From NCBI GenBank assembly GCA_025617745.1, contig CM046864.1, positions 23,663,152 through 23,727,151 of the forward strand: a stretch of 64,000 nucleotides of DNA, given 5' to 3'. Below the pieces are notes generated by a model. The model was not told where the DNA came from. It ran no database searches and saw nothing but the letters and a program-made list of their open reading frames with translations. The DNA comes from Heliocidaris erythrogramma (taxonomy: Eukaryota; Echinodermata; Echinoidea; Camarodonta; Echinometridae). Shown here piece after piece: positions 20,980 to 30,888 of the stretch. How positions within the stretch are numbered: the first letter of the stretch is position 1; every line of letters begins with the position of its first letter. The position numbers and the translations under genes were made by a program.

Positions 20980-22956
20980 CTGTAAAAATGAAAATGAGAG
21001 CGAGACAGTGAAAGACGGCGAGGGGAAGTTGGGAAATAAAAAGGATAGAGAGAGAGAGAGAGGGGGGGGGGGGGGGGGGTATGGGGCGGAGGGTTACTAG
21101 TATCATAGGAATAGTGAAGAAATTGAGAACGGGAGAGAGAGAGACGGGATTGGATAATGTATAGAGAGGAATGGGAAAAGAGAGAGGGGTACGCACACAT
21201 CGAGAAATGGAGAGAGAGAGAGAGCGAGAGAGAGAAAGAAAGAGAGAGAAGGGAGTGATTGGAAGTGTGTTGGGGTGTGTGTATGTAATGTAATAGAGGA
21301 GGAGATTGCGCTTACCTTTTAAGGATTTCATCAAATAGTCTTTTTGTAATACCAATATTACTGTGCGGGCAGTTAGGACCTTTAAAAAGACCGCTGTAAA
21401 AAAAAAAGAAGAAGAAGATAATAAAAAATAACGTATAATCAATACCCTCAAGGTCCTCTTACTGAAATAAATTTTCATGTAACATAATGTTAATGACAAG
21501 AATTATTAACAAGAACACTTTCTACATTAGCGACGAAAAAGAAATCTGCAAGTTCTGAATCCATATCAAGTAATATAAGACCTGGATTATCATTGTATGA
21601 ATTCAACACTAATGTAGACCCCAAAAAGAGAGAAAGTTATCATTTTTTGGTTCAAATATACTAACAATTTGCATTTCCTTTCCATTATTACAAAGAGAGC
21701 ACATTGCTTAGCTTGATTTGACACCTGTAACGAATATTTTCCTACTAATTTCGTACTGTGATATTGTATGGGGTTTCTGTCATCAACACTTATTACACCG
21801 CATACTTCTCTTACAAAAGAGAGCCATTCGTATAATCTGTCACACACCATTTATAAGTCCTAGAAGACCACTCTGTTTTTTAAATTGAATGTTCTCCCAA
21901 TTTCATTATTACACGATTTCCAGCTATGTATTGTTATGTATTCATACTATTATAACTTACTTCCAGATGGTATTCGTAGATATAATACTAGGATCTCAAC
22001 AGACAATCGTGTTATATATATTATGGTCGTTCTTCCTTTTCAAAAAATATTTGGAACAAACTACCTCTAAAAAATTAAGCAGTGTACGACATTGAACAGC
22101 TTTAAGCATAGTTTAAAATCTTATCTTATGCAGAAACTTTGAATTTAATTTCATTTCGCCTTTTGTTATGTTTGATGAAACCGTTATTGCACTATACATT
22201 AATTTTAATTTATAAGTTTTCTATTTTGTACATGGATCATCTATTTATAAGTTTTTCAGAACTTCTTGATGATCCAGCCACTTCATAGTTTCCTTAACAA
22301 TGTTCTTTGGTGTTATTGTCTTTCCTTTGTGAAAAAAAATAAATAAAAAATGTTTTGTTGTTTCCTTTGCCTTTGTATGTATTTTTATGACAGTGGTGAA
22401 TAAATTCAATTAAATTCAATTCAAATTCAATTTTAACGGCAACTGTATTGTGTTTTTGCAATGGCCTATTTTGCAGTGATTTTGTTTCAAAAGTTTGGGG
22501 CCTCTAGTATCGGAAGCAGCCTTAGTATATATAAAAAAAATGGGTATCTTATTTTAAAGACAAAATTAATATCAACCCTAGGACCTTTTATCAAAATTAC
22601 TGGAACTATTCAATAAAATAAGCAACCAAATTATTTCCGGCAGTGACTTGAAAAAAGAGATTGATTTTATTCAGACAACTTGAAAAAAGAGCTTGTATTT
22701 ATATAGTATAGTTACTTTAGTTATCGAAGTGATTTGTACGCGACGATGAGCTTGATATTCAGCGCTCTATAAATCGTTGGATTAACTCAACACACTTAAA
22801 CATGGCTTAAAGTGAGGCGGCTGCCTGGAATACGGGCTTAGGGAAGAAAATAAATACTTACATGCATTGTTTGGGTCTAGGTCTGCTTTCACATATTTGA
22901 CAGCAATGCAGCAGTATGCATATAACGGAGAAAGACGCCCAGAACTTTAAATCCAT
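20721..22956 (-). CDS. secreted peptide-hormone/neuropeptide precursor, three coding exons, complete
   Basis: Coding parts on the minus strand are 22956-22862, 21393-21316 and 20979-20721, together 432 nt or 143 residues plus TAA. Seen: all four splice ends obey GT/AG, pyrimidine-rich tracts precede both internal acceptors, and the reading phase is kept at both junctions (AT|C, AG|G). Residues 1-24 form a classic signal peptide: start MDLK, hydrophobic FWASFSVICILLHCC, then QICES. After it comes RPRPKQ, then C31-IGLFKGPN-C40, PHSNIGIT, Lys-Arg at 49-50, LFDEIL and Lys-Arg at 57-58. The rest (59-143) is acidic and ends in a Glu/Leu-rich probable helix and FEDM. Known: peptide precursors are cut at dibasic sites and short two-Cys loops form one disulfide. 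Inference: the main product is a cyclic peptide from about residues 23-48, possibly with pyroglutamate at Q30. C-x8-C with Pro two before the second Cys and a place right after the signal peptide recall elevenin; MCH also has C-x8-C. Neither assignment is secure. Confidence 0.8.
20980..21315 (-). other. intron 2 of the peptide precursor gene, with (GA)n and poly-G
   Basis: A 336-bp GT-AG intron. On the plus strand it holds (GA)n at 21046-21061, an 18-base G run at 21062-21079 and a second GA-rich block near 21205-21250. On the transcribed strand these are C- and CT-rich and add to the pyrimidine content ahead of exon 3. Confidence 0.7.
21316..21393 (-). CDS. coding exon 2 of the peptide precursor (second Cys and dibasic sites)
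   Basis: This 78-nt symmetrical exon follows a CTTCTTCTTC(T)nACAG acceptor and ends in AAAAG|GTAAGC. It encodes GLFKGPNCPHSNIGITKR and LFDEILK; the first base completes the Ile codon from exon 1 and the last two bases plus the first of exon 3 give Arg58. The other two frames contain stops or break the phase. Skipping it would keep the frame but delete the second loop cysteine. Confidence 0.8.
21394..22861 (-). other. intron 1 of the peptide precursor gene, containing a LINE fragment
   Basis: A 1,468-bp GT-AG intron between the signal-peptide exon and exon 2. Much of it (about 21.6-22.43 kb) is the 3' end of a decayed non-LTR retrotransposon in the opposite orientation, so the insertion does not disturb the coding parts. 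A short stretch near 22735-22790 contains AGCGCTCTATAAAT, resembling the 3' ends of SINE/LINE repeats. Confidence 0.65.
21600..22433 (+). mobile_element. non-LTR retrotransposon 3' end (RT C-terminal region and tail), degenerate
   Basis: Read with frameshifts, the plus strand gives typical C-terminal pieces of a CR1/jockey-like ORF2: YCDIVWG near 21754, then LLQKRAIRIICHTPFISP, NLLPDGIRRYNTR and finally LNSFKHSLKSYLM before a stop near 22140. About 290 bp of AT-rich 3' UTR follow and end in ATTCAA-type repeats (22400-22433), as expected of a 3' tail. No catalytic part is present, so this is a 5'-truncated dead copy. It lies in an intron of the peptide gene on the opposite strand. Confidence 0.7.
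22862..22956 (-). CDS. coding exon 1 of the peptide precursor (signal peptide)
   Basis: ATG at 22956-22954 lies in a good start context (A at -3, G at +4). The exon encodes the 24-residue signal peptide and RPRPKQC, and ends TGCAT with two bases of a split Ile codon, followed by a strong GTAAGT donor at 22861. Thirteen bases upstream of the ATG is TTTTTGCAG (AG at 22970-22969) after a long CT-rich stretch and a TCTTAAC branch-like motif. The transcript therefore probably starts in an upstream noncoding exon that I could not find. Confidence 0.8.
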
Positions 22957-22980
22957 CTTTCAGAGTACCTGCAAAAATTT

Positions 22981-23100
22981 TCAAGAGTTAAGAAAACGAG
23001 AAGAGAGAGAGAGAGAGAGAGAGATAGAGAAAGAGAGAGCGGTGGGGGAGGTCGTGATGAGCGAAAGAGAGAGAAAGAGAGGGGGAGCGGGAGAGAAACG
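22981..23100. repeat. purine-rich (GA)n tract upstream of the peptide gene's coding start
   Basis: (GA)n at about 23001-23040 and further GA-rich sequence to 23100. On the transcribed minus strand this is a CT tract immediately before the AG ahead of the signal-peptide exon, so it may serve as its polypyrimidine tract. Confidence 0.7.
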
Positions 23101-23139
23101 AAAAATAATATTTAGTCAACCGTTCATTAAGAATTTCAT

Positions 23140-23440
23140 TATACAGTATTTATTACCCACGCCGATAAAATCGGCAGGGTTATGTAAAGGGCTCCTTATG
23201 TTTGTTTGTTTGTTTGTTTGTGTACAAGATAACTAGAGGACGGGAGAACGGAATTGCACCAAATTTTTAGAGAATGTTCGGATAGTGACAGGAAGAATCG
23301 ATTATATTTTGGTGATGATCGGTTGACGCCTGCAAATTCGGTGTAAACTTGAGGTTTTTACCCCATAGTATAGTATTGCAACTACTCTGTAGCGCCGCTA
23401 AGACGTGTTATTGCCGCCTTTGACGGCCTTTCTAGTTTTT
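23140..23440 (+). repeat. dispersed repeat with CACGCCGATAAAATCGGC and (GTTT)n
   Basis: CGCCGATAAAATCGGCAGGG followed by (GTTT)n, then GTGTACAAGATAACTAGAGG. It ends near TTGCCGCCTTTGACGGCC. This layout matches a repeat type I have seen in several marine invertebrate genomes. No coding capacity. Confidence 0.45.
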
Positions 23441-23731
23441 ATTTTTATTTTATTTTATTGATTAAGTAATTAAGTAATTTTATTTATTTATTTATTTTAA
23501 ACAATATTTTACATGTATTTAATTATTTATTTGTATTTATTTATTGATTGATTGATTGATTGATTTATATTTATTTATTTATTATTATTTATTGATTTAT
23601 TACCCATTTTTTTTTTTTTTTCATTTATTTTATTTTTATTTATTTATTTATTTTATTATTATTTAATTATTTATTTATTATTTTTTTTTAATGTTATATA
23701 TATATATATTTTTTTTTTGGGGGGGGGGGGG
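23441..23731. repeat. (TTTA)n/(TTGA)n low-complexity tract ending in poly-G
   Basis: About 270 bases of TTTATT/ATTG repeats, then (TA)n, T and a G run (about 23719-23731). Confidence 0.9.
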
Positions 23732-26700
23732 GTTAGGATAATATTTTGAATATGATTACAGAACTTTAAAGTTGTACGAATAAATCTAAGGTGCATCCTT
23801 CAAATGCAAAACTGGTATATTTTACTGAAGTATATTTCCATTCCAGGAAGCTATGCCGAAAAAAAAATCGTTTCCTTTGTTACGTCAAGAATAGGATTCG
23901 GCAAGCAAGGGGCGAACAAACACAATATGCAAATTGAAAAAAAAGTCCTCACAGAGGGAGGACAATTTGAAGAGAGAGAAGAAAGAATACAGTTTGCCAT
24001 GTCCCCACTCGAATATTGAAAGAGCGTGAACAAACATGTGAAACGGTGAAACCATTTGGATTAGCATGACATCTTCCGATTACGTACGTAGCTGCCGATC
24101 CGGGCACTATCGCATTTCCAATTTTCATTCCCAAGTGACAACCACATTGAAGAAAGGCTAGACAGGGGTTAGCCTTGCCCCAGGCACAGATGTCAAACAA
24201 TTACATAGAAAAAATGGGTTACCTAAACTAAATTGAAATTGCTATTTTCTATCCCCTTTCCCGCGTGCAACCGATAAAAAAGGAGACTTCATGAATAATG
24301 AACGGAGAGGGCGACACAACATTTTGATGTTGACACCAGGGATTCATTGCCTTTGGTTCCAACTGTGAATCTACCCCGATTATATCGCAAAAAGAAAGGG
24401 CCATTGTCGGCAGGGAATGACTTTATATGAATGATTATTTCTGAAATCGACTGGAAAAATATGTTATTCAAGCCGTACGGCAAGTTGATTCCTTTGAAGC
24501 ACTTCGTGGGACTTGACATTTGAAATTAATATCGGGTAAGAATAGCAAATGTCTCGTAGGAAAAGGTAAAGCAGCTTCAACAACAGAATTTCTGGAAATA
24601 TTAATCATATTGATAGACAGGCCTTCGTTCATCCTTCGATTTTTCACTATTTCAAAGATTTAGATTCATGGCATGTAGGGCAAGACGTAGATGTGTGTGG
24701 ATTACATATATGTTAAACCAATGCAACTATTTCAAAAGCATCGACCTTTTTGAAGATTGCGATAGATTTAGAGACAGATGTTAATTGGTCAGGTCAGTAG
24801 GCTAAATACCTTGAATTATAAACGGTCTATAATTTCCCCCTTGACCGTCGACTATATATTGCAAATAGCAACAACAAAAAAGGATGATGATTATGATGGT
24901 AATGATGATGATGATGATGATGATGATGAGGATGATGAAGATGTCGGTGGTGGCAGTGGTATAATGATGATGATTAGCCGACATAGATGAGACAATATTT
25001 GTCTAAAAATATTATGTTTGTAACAATAAAAAGGTCGCAGAAATAGGTTCTTGAATAAATTTTGGATTGTTTTCCTTTAGTTTAATTTTGATATTTTAGA
25101 GAATTAATTATTTAAAGAAAACCTGCCCTTAATATTCTAAACCGAAGAGGAATGTATTTTGCTGTTATTTTTTTAAATTTGAAATAAGCCATACGTAAAA
25201 CAATTTATACCATACATTATGTCCATGCTAGGGGCACGTTAGAAGCCCAAATAAAAGGTGAATAAGACTGGAAATTGGTCCCCTTTTACGATCAATAAGC
25301 TGACATTCTCCATGTTTCTACAAAATATTTCATATTTCTGATCCCTCTTAAATTGAAAACAAAAATATGAGGGAGGTAAATGAATGGTAATCACTTTTCC
25401 GCGTACATGAATGGCAAATCGTGCAGGTTTTCAGCTGAATGTTCTGGAAAATCTATCAAAACCGTCTTTCCTCAATGGCAAAATTATTTTCGTATGAAGC
25501 AAGGCTCCGTGACGCGGCTGAACATAATTGCGTCGGCAATATTAACCAAATTCGATTTAAGATCTGATTGTGCTCCATGTGTTCAATGAGGGCAATTAAC
25601 AAGGGGTCTACATCATATGTGACATACTGATCACAGGTCTAATAGGACTTCAGATTCAACTGAGATAGCTTTCGTTTTTATAAGGTATATTGTATACAAT
25701 GATGACGTCAAACAATACGTTAGACTTGAGCGACGTAAAACACGAAAGAATATAACTAATATAACGATGGGCTGCACTGTTGAACACTCAGTAGGGATAA
25801 ATGGGTATACATAAAATGGTTTATTGGTATATTTCAGGAAGATATTCCTTTACAGGTGAACTGCTTTTGAATAAGACGGAGAAAAAAATATAAGGGTAAT
25901 AATTATGTTACACTCATATGCGCTCTGAACCTTTAATTGTTATTGTTAGGTCTTATTTTTCGCTCTTCAGAATACTACAGCTTAATGGTACGGTGAACAT
26001 GTGAACAAGGGGAAAGAAAAACAAAAGTACAGTGTGTCTAAACATGACCCAGTGTACTCTTTAGGAAATTGTTTTACAAGGCTTCCATTGGGAGTAATTG
26101 GGATATCTATGGTTATCATTGGTAAAAGAGATATATCAAGTACCATTCCATGTCTCATAAAATATTGACGTTATTTTGGTAACGTAATGCCTCACAGTGC
26201 GTTGAAATATAGACAGTACTGCAGCGTATGTCTACCCATGTAGGTTGGGAAGGGGGGGGGGGGGGCTACTTCTTTCTTGATCAAACATTTTCTCATTCAT
26301 TTTCCGTTTTGTAACTCGTTTTAGTACAGTAGTTGCTTTGCTTTACCCCAAAATGTTCCCCTCTGCCTTCCCTAATTCGTTCTCTTTCTCCCTTTGTCTC
26401 CCTCTCTCTTCCTCTCTCTCTCTCCCTCCTATTCCCTTTCAAGTCGTTCTTTCATTTCTCCATTACAGCTGCCCTTGAATTGTCTTCGTTACTTCACAAC
26501 AAGGTCTCGTTGAATATTCATATCCTTCGAGAGTTTGTTTGTTTTAATGCTATATCTGGTTGCTAGTAATTTGTAAAATGTTTACTTTTCATTATCGAAA
26601 ATTGGGGTAAAACTAGACGCACGATTTCCTGTAAAAGGTAGTAGAAACGATGTTATTCGTAGTGTAGATGTAACTGTATACGTGAAGGAAGTGGTCATTT

Positions 26701-26840
26701 CCATTTCAAATTTGTAACACAATTACCTCTATTTGTAAATTTTAAAGAAAACAAAAACAAAGTACTGACGTCTTAAGTTGCATCCACGGGGAAGACTATT
26801 CGGTAATGTCTCCTGAACGATAAATGATCAGCGATATGAG
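23732..26840. other. no coding exon recognised; possible 5' flank of the peptide gene
   Basis: This lies upstream of the minus-strand peptide gene and could hold its noncoding first exon and promoter. Blocks at about 24060-24200, 24290-24530 and 25390-25620 are less repetitive and richer in G+C, but nothing identifies a promoter. A (GAT)n tract lies at 24900-24935 and a G run near 26257-26267. Confidence 0.35.
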
Positions 26841-27211
26841 TTAAAGATGAAGTTGATTTTTTTTTAAATCATATGATAACATAATAACATAAACTGTCTC
26901 TTAGCATTTTGGAAAGGTTCGTCATGTCTGCAGAAAAATTATATACTCTTACGTTTCGGAATCATTAAAATTATAAGAAATTGGCCCAATCTCGCTGAAA
27001 AGCACGTCATGCACTAAACAGAAAAATGTGTATATGGGACTGCACACACAATGTGGCATCGGAATGTTCGGCCTGAACACTTCAGCTATTTCTCGTCATA
27101 TTTCGATTATAGGGCATTTGAAGAGCAATGCCCTTTATTCAGGGAACATACTTACTATGAAGATCTTCCAAACTGATTTTTCGCCTTTCCCCATAACACA
27201 ACTCTCATTAA
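26841..27211. mobile_element. TTAA-flanked MITE family, copy A
   Basis: Core 26845-27207 between TTAA at 26841-26844 and 27208-27211. Left end AGATGAAGTTGA. Shares GGCCCAATCTCGCTGAAAAG, TATATGGGACTGCACACAC and GGGCATTTGAAGAGCAATGCC with the copies at 29.3 and 60.1 kb. Noncoding. Confidence 0.7.
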
Positions 27212-27465
27212 ATTGGCAACACTTGTATGAATGCCGCAGGCATACATCAAATGGATATCCCTTCGCAAGATACCATTGAGAATTTTAAGACCATTGTTGA
27301 AGGTTGTACTATTCAATGTCATGCATGCATGTATGCATGTAAAGAGCAATAAAATGTAAGCAAGGTGTGGGTTATGGTTAAGAACACAACAGTGTGATAA
27401 CATTACTGGATTGTCAAATATAGCCGGGGGTGCGAGATTGATAAAAGAATGGGGTTGAAAGTGAA

Positions 27466-27600
27466 AGAGAGGGAGAGAGAGAGAGGGGGGGGGGCGGAGG
27501 TCGGAGAGACATGGACAAAAGAGAAAGGGAGAAAAGAAGGCATAAATAAACAGGGAGGAAGAGTGGGGGAGAGAAGAGAAAGAGAGAGAGAGAGAGAGAT
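27466..27600. repeat. (GA)n and poly-G low-complexity tracts
   Basis: (GA)n with a G run at about 27466-27494 and again (GA)n at about 27578-27599, separated by purine-rich DNA. Confidence 0.85.
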
Positions 27601-29302
27601 AAATAACAAAGGAAAACTAATATAGTGGAAGCGACGTAATCTAAAGAAAAGGATAACCACAGTCAAACACAAAGTAAGTATTGGAATCCGTCTAAATATG
27701 AACTTGCCTCAAACTCGATGTGCCCTTAAAAGAAAAACGCCCCGAATTTGGGTATTGAGGAGCACGAACGTTAAATATCGTAACGTTTCGATGACACCTA
27801 GATTTCATTTTGCCGTCTTGGATCGAGCCGCATCACAAAATCTCGGCGTATCAGATATCGGGAAGTACTTTGCTCCACCACAATCAGATTCAAGCAACGA
27901 GGCTCGAATTATCTAAAACTCATCATGGGCTTCCCCACTCCTCTGCATGATGGCAAAATTAGTAATGTTGTTTTTCTTCACAGAAAATTTCAGGTAAAAA
28001 TGATGATTTTCCACAAGGAACTGAATAAATAATTCTGTAGTGAAACTGCTCTCACAGAAGCTGGTTTGGGGGAACGTTTTATAAAAACAAGTCACATTAT
28101 GTTAAAACCTACACAGATATGCAGACAAAGCACGGGGTTTTTTTATCATGATAATGCTATTTTTCACACATTGACCCCCCCACCTAAAACAAGACAACAA
28201 AAAAAAGAAAAAAAAATCGGAACTATTGCTATCGTTAAATCTTTGGGGTTTGAAATCAAAATAAGAATAATATCGGATGGACCTAATAACGACTGAACTA
28301 GGAAGAAAAACACACTCGAACCCTCAATATCCTTTAAAAAAAAGATGTAAAAAAGAAATATAAAATAATAAACATCGAAATTATTACCACCGTTAAATAT
28401 TTAATGGTTAGGTTACGAACAACACCAAAATCCCGCTTAATCCGCTTTTCATAATGCTCGATAAAATATTGTTTTGAATCAGATAATAATCATCAATATA
28501 GACAGCTGACTAGTGATTAAACCTATACAGACGAAGACAAAATATTTTTTTCGTGTCCATGAAAGGAGCGGTTGAAATTAAATATAAGTGTACTTGCAAT
28601 TATTTCACTCTTGGGGACTACGCATGCATAAATTTATGATTTAATTTCGTGACAGTGCCTACACCTATACAGTCCGCCACTTGTTACGAGTTTGGGTGCT
28701 TTATAAATATGACATTGTTGGAATCGACTCGCCAGAGCATATCCTCTTTCCTTTTTTTTTTCTTCTTCTTCTCATTTCTTCCTTTTCTATTTTAATCTTC
28801 ATTTTTATATTTTCCCCCTTTTTTATCATAATAAATACTTCCAGATTTTGCATAATTTACTATTAATTTACTATTACATGCATGTAAAATATTATGGTTA
28901 CTTATTGCTCTTATTATGTAGTTTGGCACAATGATACTGTCATGTGAATATATTTGTTCGTGTATTTTACCTTGATTATTGTGAAAATGTTATTTTGAAA
29001 AAGGAAGTAATAAAAGATTCTTAAAAAAAAAAAATATCCAAACATAGTCACAATACACGTGACTTAAGGGAATGAAGAGCGCGATTTTTATTCCCACAGT
29101 AGGCCATGGAGGTGAACAATCCAAAGTGCGTACAAAGCGACTTGATATATTCATATATATCCTAGCAGTGAATCCCGTTGACATGGTTGATGTCGCTGAA
29201 AGTGGCGTAGAACCAGGATGAATGCATGGGCACTTGCGCCCCTAATCCATTTGTGAAAATAGAGGAAGGCGAAAAGTCCCGTTCGACAACGTGTAATACA
29301 TG
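27601..29302. other. no gene recognised
   Basis: The plus frame at 27698-27916 has fairly balanced codons but no domain or splice sites that I could support. The rest is AT-rich, with T- and A-rich runs near 28750 and 29023. Confidence 0.4.
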
Positions 29303-29706
29303 TTAGAGATAAAGTTGAGTTCTGGTAATGCCATTACATTGTGAAAGAAACTCAAAGCAATTCAAAAGCAAATGTTAGTCATGTCCGCATAGAAAGTGGT
29401 GTGTACTGTGAGGGTTTGGACTCATCAAATCGATAGGATATTGACCCAATCTCGTTGAATAGCACATGACACATGTATTACACACATAAATGGGTACATG
29501 GGACTACACATACATGTGGCATGAATGTCCGACCCGAATACTTCAGAAATTTATTGTTCTTATTATGAATATGTCGGCATTTGAAGAGCAATCCTTTTCA
29601 GGGAACAATTTTAGTCTATGATGTTCTCCTAAACTGACATACAATAAATGAGAAAGCTTACAAATTATTTTGCACTTTTCCCAGAACTCAACCTTCCCTT
29701 TCAGGG
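29303..29706. mobile_element. TTAA-type MITE family, copy B
   Basis: Left end AGATAAAGTTGAGTTCTGG and inverted right end CCCAGAACTCAACCTTCCC. Shares GACCCAATCTCGTTGAATAG and GGCATTTGAAGAGCAATCC with copy A. The TTAA flanks have decayed (TTAG on the left). Confidence 0.65.
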
Positions 29707-30496
29707 TAAGTATCCCACTTCCACCCACCCATGACTGGAATCACGGTACGCCACTGAAACTCAATGATATTGCCCCTTTGATCCACATGAACGATGATAA
29801 TATGATTGATGCTTTTTGATCCCTGTGGTCATTCAAACGCTGGGAGCTAGAGAAGAATATAATATCAAGGGCGATGCAGTTGCAGTATGCTGCAGTGTTG
29901 AGTAGTAAAACATCATGATCATCATGACCATGTAAGGCAGTAACTAGTTAAAATCATATCCTTACCATTTTCACCTTATATTTTGATTAGCAAGAAAGTG
30001 TAAAGAGACTTTTTTGTTTGGTTGGGGGGGGGGGGGGGTCGAGAATCATACTTTACAGTGACTACAATTTATTTAGAATCTTATCGTTATTGTATGCTGA
30101 CGTTGCGACAAATTATGGCAATTAAAGGATGACTCACATCAACAGTGCATTTCAATGACATGGTAAACGTCTGCAAAGGAACAGAGACATGTAGGGATCG
30201 GGAAGGGGGGGGGGGGTGGAGATATATATATATATATATCATGTAAGACCACTAGACCACTGAGGCGGGTTGAGTGGTAATCGGCTACACCAGGTACAAA
30301 TACCGACAGGCAGCCCCTGCAACCCCTTCGCAGTTAATTTATTCCTTTTCTTTGAGGGACAGGGGAGTATTGAATAATGAAAAGCAGCATGCCTAGCTAG
30401 ATTCATGACGGATTCATGTATTAGAATTAATTAATTATTTACAATGTGTGAGAAATTTGTTCTGATACTATAGCATCGGCAACTCTCGTGGGTAAA
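29707..30496. other. no gene recognised; poly-G tracts and tRNA-like fragment
   Basis: G runs at 30024-30038 and 30205-30216, (TA)n at 30221-30239. On the minus strand, 30265-30240 reads CCTCAGTGGTCTAGTGGTC, an A-box-like SINE head cut off by the (TA)n run. Confidence 0.4.
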
Positions 30497-30753
30497 TTTA
30501 CATAATGTGAGAAATCAATTGAATTGAATGAGAGAAATAATTTGCGTAGCTAAATTCATTGTTCAACTTACTGACTTCCTTTTTGTGGAAATAACTGCAG
30601 GCGTTAGGCGCGCAGTGCCAAAGATCCGGGTTCGACTCTCGGCGGAGACAGTTTTGCAATCCCTCCAGTTATTTCCACAAAACTGAAGTCAGTAAGGAGG
30701 AACAATGAATTTAGCTACGCAAATTATTTCTCTCATTTCTCGCATTATGTAAA
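30497..30753. mobile_element. 257-bp hairpin element with a tRNA-like loop
   Basis: Arms 30497-30597 and 30666-30753 are inverted copies over about 88 paired bases (TTTACATAATGTGAGAAAT at the tip, TAATTTGCGTAGCTAAATTC in the middle); the left arm has a 12-bp extra piece, CAATTGAATTGA. The 68-nt loop contains GATCCGGGTTCGACTCTCGG, a tRNA T-arm/B-box-like sequence. A foldback element that captured part of a tRNA-derived SINE fits best. Confidence 0.7.
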
Positions 30754-30822
30754 CTCAGAGAGAAAAGAAGAGAAGATGCAAGTAGGTCTAAACCATAAGA
30801 ATATCCACAGGCAGAGAAAGTG

Positions 30823-30824
30823 AC

Positions 30825-30856
<32 letters not shown>

Positions 30857-30888
30857 GGGGAGGGGGGAGGGAGGGGGGGGGGGGAGAG
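30823..30888. repeat. (GA)n and poly-G mirror-type tract
   Basis: (GA)n then almost pure G with scattered A for 66 bases; all-purine on the plus strand, so able to form triplex or quadruplex structures. Confidence 0.9.

Noticed and set aside
20930..21499. 189-codon minus-strand frame overlapping the peptide gene
   Set aside because: Made mostly of Leu/Ser runs from the intron's CT repeats and runs through splice sites in a different frame from the supported exons.
21590..21850. 86-codon minus frame upstream of exon 2
   Set aside because: Antisense to the LINE fragment; the splice phase links exon 2 to the signal-peptide exon instead.
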